Assembly (NCBI GenBank): GCA_030141605.1
Contig: JAQGDQ010001746.1
Span: forward strand, 5,001-26,970
DNA from: Tubiluchus corallicola
Taxonomy: Eukaryota > Priapulida > Priapulimorpha > Priapulimorphida > Tubiluchidae
Reading direction: 5' to 3'
DNA length: 21,970 nucleotides
The translations under genes were made by a program, and so were the position numbers. Positions 1 to 10,536 of this stretch are shown piece by piece (positions within the stretch are counted from its first letter, which is position 1; each line of letters opens with the position of its first letter). The notes beneath the pieces were generated by a model, which saw nothing but the letters and a program-made list of their open reading frames with translations, was not told the origin of the DNA and searched no databases.

Positions 1-119
1 CCAAACCATCGTTTTGTTTGTTCACTTTCCCTGGAAAAATCCCGAAAGGACGTTTTTGCAAATATTTTTATTGCTCAGGAAAACCCACCATTTGCATTAA
101 ACTTAAAAAATTCCGTCTC
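1..119. other. AT-rich flank outside the inverted-repeat element
   Basis: No gene or recognised repeat is seen here. The stretch lies outside the left arm of the large inverted repeat. A weak resemblance to the sequence just outside the right arm (about 8124-8160) leaves the true outer boundary uncertain. A short open frame starting at 18 has no recognisable domain and is not called. Confidence 0.4.
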
Positions 120-377
120 TTACATACTACCTTTTCGCATGCATGGCTTGCATCGGCTGTAACGCTGTATAAAACGTGTAAATTTAAACTCCCGCGATGA
201 CCGTTAGGCGCAGCCATTTTAATGGTAGGTTGTTTGAAACAAGTTTTGATAACATTGAGTAAAGTTTGAAAAAATAATCAGCGCATTCGTAGCATCAATG
301 TTGCTAATTAAATAAAATTTTAAATTACTGTATCTTGTCAATAAGATTAAAAATACGTTTTTGGTTAGGGAGTGGCG

Positions 378-391
378 CACCCTGGAGGGTG
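378..391. repeat. 14-bp palindrome conserved in the left arm
   Basis: CACCCTGGAGGGTG is a 6-bp perfect stem around a 2-base centre. The same palindrome is intact in the right arm at 7853-7866, although surrounding bases differ between the arms. It could be a protein-binding site of the element, but no binding protein is known from the sequence. Confidence 0.5.
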
Positions 392-544
392 AGTCAACGA
401 CATTTTACCAATTGGCACAAACATCTTAAATTATCAGTCTAATAACATAAATCTCTACAGCGGGTAAGCGAAAAGCTAAGTAATATAAATTTGCACGGAA
501 AGTTTTTTGGGACTTAATTTAATATTTCCTTTTCTTCCCCGTAG

Positions 545-552
545 TGACGTCA
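545..552. promoter_or_regulatory. CRE-like palindrome TGACGTCA in the left arm
   Basis: TGACGTCA is a full consensus site for CREB/ATF-type bZIP proteins in animals. It is preserved in the right arm at 7675-7682. Only the sequence match is seen; use as a regulatory site is inference. Confidence 0.3.
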
Positions 553-725
553 TGTAATGGCGCCAACGGAACACGATTGCGGGAGATTTAAAATGAAAAC
601 AAACAAAAATTCCTTTCAACGCGAGTACATTATACGCATAAAATTGCTGTAAAGTAACATAATTTTTAAACCGATTTTTTTGAAACCAACTTCAGGTGCC
701 ACTTTTCTTGTCCTTTAAAGCTTAA

Positions 726-1473
726 TGTAGTAAGATACAGTAACTCCTTTAGGTCCTGTAAGTACATATAACACTGATATTCTTACTAAACGGGGTGCTT
801 TCATTTACCATGCCAATAATATTTGAGCCGACTTTTCATTTGCTTGTTCTGACTAAAATATAAATGTAAATTATTAACAATACATTAACGCATTGCCTAA
901 GATATTACAATGCCAAGGTTTAAAGTTGAATAACTCAAAAATACTTTTGATAGATACAGTTTGGAATATAGGTATCTGTAAACTATGGAAACTGTCGTAT
1001 AGACCTCGCATTTACATTTTGCCCCATATTAGGTAATCACTTTGCTAAACGGTTTCTTAAATTTTATGTAACATGTAAAAATAGTAGTAACTCGACAATA
1101 CATTTATAGCCAAACATACTTATAAACTCAATAATAGGTTTCAACTTGTAAAAAATTGTTATAGAAAATAATAGAAAGATGTATGTAGAAATTTCCATGT
1201 CTTATCTCGTAAGGTTGTGATAGGTGATTTGAGTACTAGACAGCTAGTGACAATAAACGTAGCAAAACATTGTATAAGTTGTATAGAAAACAGCAATTTT
1301 TACTTTTTATCATAGTATCAAATGTTTCTTTTGGTTGCTATTATTGTTGTTGTTATTGTTGTTGTTGTCAGTGTTTAATATTTATTTTTACTTTAACTGA
1401 AAGTTTACTATTTTCTTTTAATTGAACCACTTATGTAACTTAATTGTACGTGTGTGTTCGAAAATAAATGATG
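726..1473. other. AT-rich interior of the element, no gene
   Basis: About 750 bp of AT-rich sequence with stops in all frames. It contains a short impure (GTT)n run at about 1339-1368. No protein similarity or RNA gene was recognised. Confidence 0.4.
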
Positions 1474-3233
<1,760 letters not shown>

Positions 3234-6200
3234 AATTTGAGTAGTGCGATGTGAGTGTACGACCATACGGTCATTAACACACTCATCTTACTTAAATGAA
3301 AAAATGATTATAGTTATGCATGCTTCTGTAGATAACTCAATGTAAATAAGGATGAAGTAAATGATGTAATAATTTGAGTAGTGCGAGGTGAGTGTACGAC
3401 CATACGGTCATTAACACACTCACCTTACTTAAATGAAAAAATGATTATAGTTATGCATGCTTCTGTAGATAACTTAATGTAAATAAGGATGAAGTAAATG
3501 ATGTAATAATTTGAGTAGTTCGAGGTGAGTGTACGACCATACGGTCATTAACACACTCACCTTACTTAAATGAAAAAATGATTATAGTTATGCATGCTTC
3601 TGTAGATAACTTAATGTAAATAAGGATGAAGTAAATGATGTAATAATTTGAGTAGTGCGATGTGAGTGTACGACCATACGGTCATTAACACACTCATCTT
3701 ACTTAAATGAAAAAATGATTATAGTTATGCATGCTTCTGTAGATAACTCAATGTAAATAAGGATGAAGTAAATGATGTAATAATTTGAGTAGTGCGAGGT
3801 GAGTGTACGACCATACGGTCATTAACACACTCATCTTACTTAAATGAAAAAATGATTATAGTTATGCATGCTTCTGTAGATAACTTAATGTAAATAAGGA
3901 TGAAGTAAATGATGTAATAATTTGAGTAGTGCGAGGTGAGTGTACGACCATACGGTCATTAACACACTCATCTTACTTAAATGAAAAAATGATTATAGTT
4001 ATGCATGCTTCTGTAGACAACTTAATGTAAATAAGGATGAAGTAAATGATGTAATAATTTGAGTAGTGCGAGGTGAGTGTACGACCATACGGTCATTAAC
4101 ACACTCATCTTACTTAAATGAAAAAATGATTATAGTTATGCATGCTTCTGTAGATAACTTAATGTAAATAAGGATGAAGTAAATGATGTAATAATTTGAG
4201 TAGTGCGAGGTGAGTGTACGACCATACGGTCATTAACACACTCACCTTACTTAAATGAAAAAATGACTATAGTTATGCATGCTTCTGTAGATAACTTAAT
4301 GTAAATAAGGATGAAGTAAATGATGTAATAATTTGAGTAGTGCGAGGTGAGTGTACGACTATACGATCGTTAACACACTCACCTTACTTAAATGAAAAAA
4401 TGACTATAGTTATGCATGCTTCTGTAGATAACTTAATGTAAATAAGGATGAAGTAAATGATGTAATAATTTGAGTAGTGCGAGGTGAGTGTACGACCATA
4501 CGGTCATTAACACACTCACCTTACTTAAATGAAAAAATGATTATAGTTATGCATGCTTCTGTAGATAACTTAATGTAAATAAGGATGAAGTAAATGATGT
4601 AATAATTTGAGTAGTGCGAGGTGAGTGTACGACCATACGGTCATTAACACACTCACCTTACTTAAATGAAAAAATGATTATAGTTATGCATGCTTCTGTA
4701 GATAACTCAATGTAAATAAGGATGAAGTAAATGATGTAATAATTTGAGTAGTGCGAGGTGAGTGTACGACCATACGGTCATTAACACACTCATCTTACTT
4801 AAATGAAAAAATGATTATAGTTATGCATGCTTCTGTAGATAACTCAAAGTAAATAAGGATGAAGTAAATGATGTAATAATTTGAGTAGTGCGAGGTGAGT
4901 GTACGACCATACGCTCATTAACATACTCACCATACTTAAATGAAAAAATGATTATAGTTATGCATGCTTCTGTAGATAACTCAATGTAAATAAGGATGAA
5001 GTAAATGATGTAATAATTTGAGTAGTGCGAGGTGAGTGTACGACCATACGGTCATTAACACACTCACCTTACTTAAATGAAAAAATGATTATAGTTATGC
5101 ATGCTTCTGTAGATAACTCAATGTAAATAAGGATGAAGTAAATGATGTAATAATTTGAGTAGTGCGAGGTGAGTGTACGGTCATTAACACACTCACCTTA
5201 CTTAAATGAAAAAATGATTATAGTTATGCATGCTTCTGTAGATAACTCAATGTAAATAAGGATGAAGTAAATGATGTAATAATTTGAGTAAGACGAGGTG
5301 AGTGTACGACCATACGGTCATTAACACACTCACCTTACTTAAATGAAAAAATGATTATAGTTATGCATGCTTCTGTAGATAACTTAATGTAAATAAGGAT
5401 GAAGTAAATGATGTAATAATTTGAGTAGTGCGAGGTGAGTGTACGACCATACGGTCATTAACACACTCATCTTACTTAAATGAAAAAATGATTATAGTTA
5501 TGCATGCTTCTGTAGATAACCAAATGTAAATAAGGATGAAGTAAATGATGTAATAATTTGAGTAGTGCGAGGTGAGTGTACGACCATACGGTCATTAACA
5601 CACTCACCTTACTTAAATGAAAAAATGACTATAGTTATGCATGCTTCTGTAGATAACTCAATGTAAATAAGGATGAAGTAAATGATGTAATAATTTGAGT
5701 AGTGCGATGTGAGTGTACGACCATACGGTCATTAACACACTCACCTTACTTAAATGAAAAAATGATTATAGTTATGCATGTTTCTGTAGATAACCAAATG
5801 TAAATAAGGATGAAGTAAATGATGTAATAATTTGAGTAGTGCGAGGTGAGTGTACGACCATACGGTCATTAACACACTCATCTTACTTAAATGGAAAAAT
5901 GACTATAGTTATGCATGCTTCTGTAGATAACTTAATGTAAATAAGGATGAAGTAAATGATGTAATAATTTGAGTAGTGCGAGGTGAGTGTACGACCATAC
6001 GGTCATTAACACACTCACCTTACTTAAATGAAAAAATGACTATAGTTATGCATGCTTCTGTAGATAACTCAATGTAAATAAGGATGAAGTAAATGATGTA
6101 ATAATTTGAGTAGTGCGAGGTGAGTGTACGACCATACGGTCATTAACACACTCATCTTACTTAAATGAAAAAATGATTATAGTTATGCATGCTTCTGTAG

Positions 6201-7061
6201 ATAACTCAATGTAAATAAGGATGAAGTAAATGATGTAATAATTTGAGTAGTGCGAGGTGAGTGTACGACCATACGGTCATTAACACACTCATCTTACTTA
6301 AATGAAAAAATGATTATAGTTATGCATGCTTCTGTAGATAACCAAATGTAAATAAGGATGAAGTAAATGATGTAATAATTTGAATAGTGCGAGCTAAGTG
6401 TACGACCATACGGTCATTAACACACTCACCTTACTTAAATGAAAAAATGACTATAGTTATGCATGCTTCTGTAGATAACCAAATGTAAATAAGGATGAAG
6501 TAAATGATGTAATAATTTGAGTAGTGCGAGGTGAGTGTACGACCATACGGTCATTAACACACTCACCTTACTTAAATGAAAAAATGATTATAGTTATGCA
6601 TGTTTCTGTAGATAACCAAATGTAAATAAGGATGAAGTAAATGATGTAATAATTTGAGTAGTGCGAGGTGAGTGTACGACCATACGGTCATTAACACACT
6701 CACCTTACTTAAATGAAAAAATGACTATAGTTATGCATGCTTCTGTAGATAACTTAATGTAAATAAGGATGAAGTAAATGATGTAATAATTTGAATAGTG
6801 CGAGCTAAGTGTACGACCATACGGTCATTAACACACTCACCTTACTTAAATGAAAAAATGACTATAGTTATGCATGTTTCTGTAGATAACCAAATGTAAA
6901 TAAGGATGAAGTAAATGATGTAATAATTTGAGTAGTGCGAGGTGAGTGTACGACCATACGGTCATTAACACACTCATCTTACTTAAATGGAAAAATGACT
7001 ATAGTTATGCATGCTTCTGTAGATAACTTAATGTAAATAAGGATGAAGTAAATGATGTAAT
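3234..7061 (+). repeat. satellite array, 28 tandem units of 137 bp
   Basis: The start motif AATTTGAGTAGTGCGAGG recurs at 3234, 3371, 3508 and so on every 137 bp up to 6925. The array ends at 7061, where AATTTGAG is replaced by AATGGCAATGG. The total of 3828 bp equals 28 x 137 minus 8, because the unit at 5152 has lost 8 bp around CGACCATA. Each unit carries a stem: AGGTGAGTGT pairs with ACACTCACCT across a loop of about 20 bases, with a smaller GACC/GGTC stem inside. Units differ at only a few sites. No frame is open across the units and 137 is not a multiple of three, so it is not coding. Confidence 0.97.
5152..5280 (+). repeat. 137-bp unit with an 8-bp deletion (129 bp)
   Basis: This is the only unit whose length departs from 137 bp. 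It has lost 8 bp inside the loop of the unit's stem-loop, leaving both stem arms intact. The change is private to this unit, so it has not spread through the array. Confidence 0.85.
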
Positions 7062-7511
7062 AATGGCAATGGTATAAGGGCATAAACCTGAAAGTTGTGA
7101 AAGGAAAACATAACATGTCATTACGACTTTGAGTGAACCTAAAAGAACGAAAAATTTAAATAGTTACGAATTAGAATTATCTGATTATCTGTCAACGCAG
7201 CAACAAGGAGTAATAACTAGATATTTGTATGATAATGTATATTGTTAATTGCACAGAAGAGTACCATAATGGTCCTTTAAATAACTATGTCAGATAGTAC
7301 AGGGAACTTTATAATATTGTAAATCCATCTGCAGAGTTGATATATATTCGTACACAACTACATACATACACACCTATGTAAGATTAGATAAATATTGATT
7401 TCAGGTGGATTTTAAAAACATACAACTACAAGTTGCAAGAGCTGATCTCACTAACGAATAAATCAAACTATTCAGCTTCGGTTAGAAACTAATTAACTTA
7501 AATAGTGAACA
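7062..7511. other. right interior of the element, no gene
   Basis: About 450 bp of AT-rich sequence between the satellite and the right arm. No open frame of note, RNA gene or tandem repeat was recognised. It does not visibly match the left interior, so the inverted symmetry is limited to the arms. Confidence 0.4.
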
Positions 7512-8123
7512 CTTAATAAAGGATAAGAAAAGGGGCACCTGAAGTTGGTTTCAGAAAAATCGCCTTAAAAAAAATTATACTACTTTATAGCAATTTTATG
7601 CGCATATCGTATTCGTGTTGAAAGGAATTTTCGTTTTAAACCTCCCGCAATACTGTTCCGGCGGCGCCATTACATGACGTCATATACGCACCACGTAAAT
7701 TAGGGGAAGAAAAGGAAATGTTACATTATGACCCAAAAAACTTTCCATGCAAATCTATATTACCTAGCATTTCGCTTACCTGCTGGAAAGACTTATGTAA
7801 CTAGCCTCATAATTTAAAATGTTTTCAACAAATTGGTAAAATGTCGCTGACTCACCCTCCAGGGTGCGCCACTCGCTAGCCAAACTGCATTTTTAATCTT
7901 ATTGACAAGATACAGTAATTTAAAATTTTACATAATTAGCAACATGCATGCTACGAATGCTCTGATTATTTTTCAAACTTTACTTAATGGTGTCAAAACT
8001 TGTTTCAAACGACCTGCCATTGAAATGGCTGCACCTAACGGTCATTGCGGGAGTTTAAATTTACATAAGTTTTATACAGCGTTACAGCCGACGCAAGCCC
8101 TGCATGCAAAAGGCAGTATGTAA
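7512..8123 (-). repeat. right arm of the inverted repeat
   Basis: This is the reverse complement partner of 120-725. It preserves the GGCACCTGAAGTTGGTTTC inner block, the GGCGCCATTACATGACGTCA block, the CACCCTCCAGGGTG palindrome (7853-7866) and the GTTTTATACAGCGTTACAG outer block. It has about 16 extra bases beside the TGACGTCA block and lacks a few bases of an A-rich stretch present in the left arm. An open frame at 7902-8123 is an accident of this arm and has no counterpart in the left one. Confidence 0.85.
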
Positions 8124-8361
8124 CTGATATTTTTGTGCTTTAAGAACAAACTGATTTAATAAAATTATGAAAAAGCTTCTAGTTTAAAAATATAAGGTAA
8201 AATCTACAGCATAGCACGAATAGTAAGAATTATTGCAAGAACAGCATGTACAACGTACACGCTAAAGCCTAGGACACCTCAAGCTTGGAGGGGGGAGGGC
8301 ATTGCTGACTGTAAAACAGGAGACCAGGAAGTCTATAAATCTAATTTTAAAATGGCTCCTC
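8124..8361. other. flank between the inverted-repeat element and the 34-bp repeats
   Basis: AT-rich sequence with a short G-rich patch (about 8286-8300). No gene, RNA or repeat was recognised. Confidence 0.35.
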
Positions 8362-8463
8362 GTTTGAGATAAAGGATCTCTGTTGGAGGCCTTTTATTTG
8401 AGACAAAGGGCCCTTGTTTGAAGCCATTTATTTGAGATAATGGCCGCTTTTTGAAGCCATTTT
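8362..8463 (+). repeat. three degenerate 34-bp tandem units
   Basis: Units begin at 8362, 8396 and 8430, each with a form of TTTGAGATAAAGG followed by a variant of TTTGAAGCCATTT. Spacing is exactly 34 bp in all three, although the units have diverged. A partial earlier unit may end just before 8362. Confidence 0.7.
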
Positions 8464-8661
8464 TTTAAATATTGGGCCCCCAGCTACGCAACTGTAGCTG
8501 AAATATATCGTGAGTAAAAATATTCGAGACGTGTGAGAGCAAATTAGAGGGTGAATCCATCTGAGGGGACTCCATAATTTCATTAGCTTAAGGTCATAAT
8601 CCGGCCCTGAAATCAAGTAAACGAATAACCCATTTCGTTAATTGCATATTTAATGAGCTAA

Positions 8662-8688
8662 TTTGCATAATTTTATCGATTATGCAAA
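8662..8688. repeat. inverted octamer-like hairpin
   Basis: TTTGCATAA (8662-8670) and TTATGCAAA (8680-8688) form a perfect 9-bp inverted repeat around a 9-base loop. ATTTGCAT is the known octamer site of POU-domain factors, so this is also a pair of opposed octamer-like sites. In AT-rich DNA such a pair can arise by chance. Confidence 0.4.
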
Positions 8689-8780
8689 AATTTTACATGG
8701 AAAATTTTCATACTGAGCTGCCACAAAACGTAAACACTTGCTAAAATGATTGTCTCGGTCCAGTGATATATTATAAAGTT

Positions 8781-8791
8781 ACTAATACTGA
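8781..8791. repeat. target-site duplication, left copy, SINE 1
   Basis: ACTAATACTGA occurs here and again at 9214-9224, exactly bracketing the SINE-like element. Confidence 0.7.
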
Positions 8792-9213
8792 CCATATCTA
8801 CGGCCATATCACGTTGAAAAGCTGGAGCTGCACAAGCGACCAACGGCTAGAGGGCGGAGGAGGTCAAGTGACCCAAAGGCCATGTGTAAAGGAGTAAACC
8901 TTCCAAATCAGGAGTGGAGCCCCGAAGGCGGACCAGTGCAGCATGCTCACTGACTCCGGCAGCTCCTGCAGCCAACCTGGTGCCAAACGTATCGCTCCGT
9001 TTTCCTTTGGACTACACCAGGGAGGAAGAGCGGGGGGTTCCTGTTGTCTGGGCAACTCAGGATCTCCATACACCTTGCCCAGGCGTGCGCCCTGGAGACG
9101 TTCGAGGATCGCACTGCTCAGACACAGTCGACGCTGCAGCTCCATCAATGTGATCAATAACTGACTCTCTTGGCGCATACTCCATTGTCTTCCGAGACAG
9201 AAGGATGCCAACC
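8792..9213 (+). mobile_element. SINE-like element with 5S-rRNA-like head, copy 1
   Basis: This GC-richer block of 422 bp is about 90% identical by eye, over most of its length, to the reverse complement of 18792-19214. Its first 25 or so bases, ATCTACGGCCATATCACG and on to 8820, closely match the 5' end of metazoan 5S rRNA, which suggests a 5S-derived (SINE3-type) head. The 5S internal promoter was not recognised further in. The 3' end has a hairpin, TGTCT-TCCG-AGACA (9186-9199), followed by GGATGCCAACC. An 11-bp direct repeat flanks it. The 3' hairpin plus flanking repeats imply mobilisation by a LINE. Open frames on both strands within it are not conserved in frame between copies and are not genes. 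Confidence 0.7.
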
Positions 9214-9224
9214 ACTAATACTGA
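9214..9224. repeat. target-site duplication, right copy, SINE 1
   Basis: Second copy of ACTAATACTGA, immediately after the CCAACC tail. Confidence 0.7.
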
Positions 9225-10164
9225 GCATTGATGCTGATGCTGATAGCCCTAGCTGTAATCCTAATCTTAACCCAATTAGTAATCCGTTTCTCGAACTAAT
9301 TTCTTGTGTGTGGAGAATTGTAAACTTTATCCGCCATAATTTTGCTTGGCAGCAATTTCGATTATTTAACGATTGTTTTCCTATGCAATTGTAAACAATT
9401 ATATATATTACGAATGAGAAATGCTTAGCTTGCTTTTGTCGTATAAATAATTATTGTTGCCATGCTTTATTTGAGTTAATATATTATTTATGCTGTTGAG
9501 TTTTTATGAGAGGGGGTTAAAGATGAAAGGCTGGGGGAGAGAGAACGGCTATGCAGTAAACACTTTGCTACTTCGTACACAAACACAATCATTTATCCTT
9601 ACGAAATTTTCCGCATAGTGGAATCTCCCACCGTCATCATGGCGTTTGAAAATTTACCCCTTCCCCCCCCCCCTAAATTTGTTTAGTTATTATCCGATTC
9701 AAAAACCATGGAATGAGAGATTCTAGGCCTAGGTTGCTTAGCTTAGTTTGTTGAAGCTGCTTTTGGAAGGTGAGTTGAATATCTGAAAAAGGAAAAAGTT
9801 GAGGGACTAGGTTGAGGACCCTGAAACAATGACGTCACTGGTTGTGCTGATTTGCATCTTTTGCACAGTGAGAATTTTACAACAGGTAACATCAATACAA
9901 ATTTATTTTCAATGTCTACAAGAATCAGATCTTAAAACTATTAGTGTTTAAAGGAAGACAGGATGATTTTTCATATACTCCCCAATTTTCAAATCCGATA
10001 AAGGGTATACATTTTAAGGCAATTAATACTGCAATGGCGTTTCTCATAATTAAATAATAGATTAAAATCTTAATTAACAGCCGAGCTATTGATGACATCA
10101 CAAACTAACATAATTTTCAAAAGCAAAAATTGTAGTATAGTGCTATTGTAAGAGATTCACGTTT
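9225..10164. other. intergenic stretch, no gene recognised
   Basis: About 940 bp of AT-rich DNA. It holds a short GATGCT run (about 9230-9245), an 11-base poly-C run (9663-9673) and a TGACGTCA palindrome (9830-9837). The open frame reaching 9394 is a continuation out of the SINE and has no recognisable domain. The missing 3' part of the LINE was not found here on either strand. Confidence 0.4.
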
Positions 10165-10515
10165 GACGGTCTTAGTGCTTCGCTAAGCCGCGCGTAACTT
10201 AGAAAGTTTAACAAAATTTGAGTATCCGAGGTAATTATTATTTAATCTAAGCTTTGACTCAAAAATCCTATTGCATTTTTGTTTTCATACGGTTTTCCTT
10301 TAATGAAAATAAGGTCATATGTCTCCATCTTTACTCAGTTAATGTTTTTCTTTTAAGAAAAACCGGATGATTGTGTAAACACGAGTTCAGAATAAAGAAT
10401 GCTCTAAAATATTGAAAACTACAATAGCTTAGATTAAATAATAATTACTTCGGATACTCAAATTTCGTTAAACTTTCAAAGCTACGCGCGGCTCAGTGAA
10501 TCTACTAAGATTGGC
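10165..10515. mobile_element. MITE-like palindromic element
   Basis: A left arm at about 10168-10255 and a right arm at about 10425-10512 are inverted copies. Shared blocks are AGCCGCGCGTA, GAAAGTTTAAC, AAATTTGAGTATCCGA and TAATTATTATTTAATCTAAG. The arms enclose about 170 bp of unrelated AT-rich sequence with no open frame. Size and form fit a miniature inverted-repeat DNA transposon. Arm identity is high in the inner 75 bp and falls off outwards, so the ends and any target-site duplication are unclear. It lies directly against the broken 3' end of the LINE. Confidence 0.65.
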
Positions 10516-10536
10516 AGCGGCGCTTTTCTGTCACAT

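Larger units (their letters stand above)
120..725 (+). repeat. left arm of the inverted repeat
   Basis: This arm aligns along its whole length with the reverse complement of 7512-8123, at roughly 80-85% identity by eye and with several small indels. Shared landmarks, from outside inwards, are CTGTAACGCTGTATAAAAC, the palindrome CACCCTGGAGGGTG (378-391), the GGTAAGCGAAA block, TGACGTCATGTAATGGCGCC (from 545) and GAAACCAACTTCAGGTGCC near the inner end. The divergence between arms means the element is not very recent, or that the arms have not been converted. Confidence 0.85.

Noticed and set aside
3234-7061. CRISPR-like array
   Set aside because: The whole 137-bp unit repeats with no unique spacers, and the context is a eukaryotic genome. 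It is a satellite.
8796-8820. A genuine 5S rRNA gene
   Set aside because: Only about 25 bases match; the rest of the 5S and its internal promoter are absent.
8864-9211. Gene encoding a 115-residue protein, and overlapping frames on the other strand
   Set aside because: The same frames recur in the second copy of the SINE-like repeat with frameshifts and opposite orientation. GC-richer repeat sequence explains the open frames.
8792-9213. tRNA-derived SINE head with A and B boxes
   Set aside because: A GTTCGAGGATC string near 9104 recalls a B box, but it lies far from the head, is changed in the other copy, and no A box precedes it at the right distance.
9225-10164. The missing 3' half of the LINE, displaced or inverted (twin priming)
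   Set aside because: No RT palm motif or LINE-like frame was recognised on either strand here or to the right of 13850.
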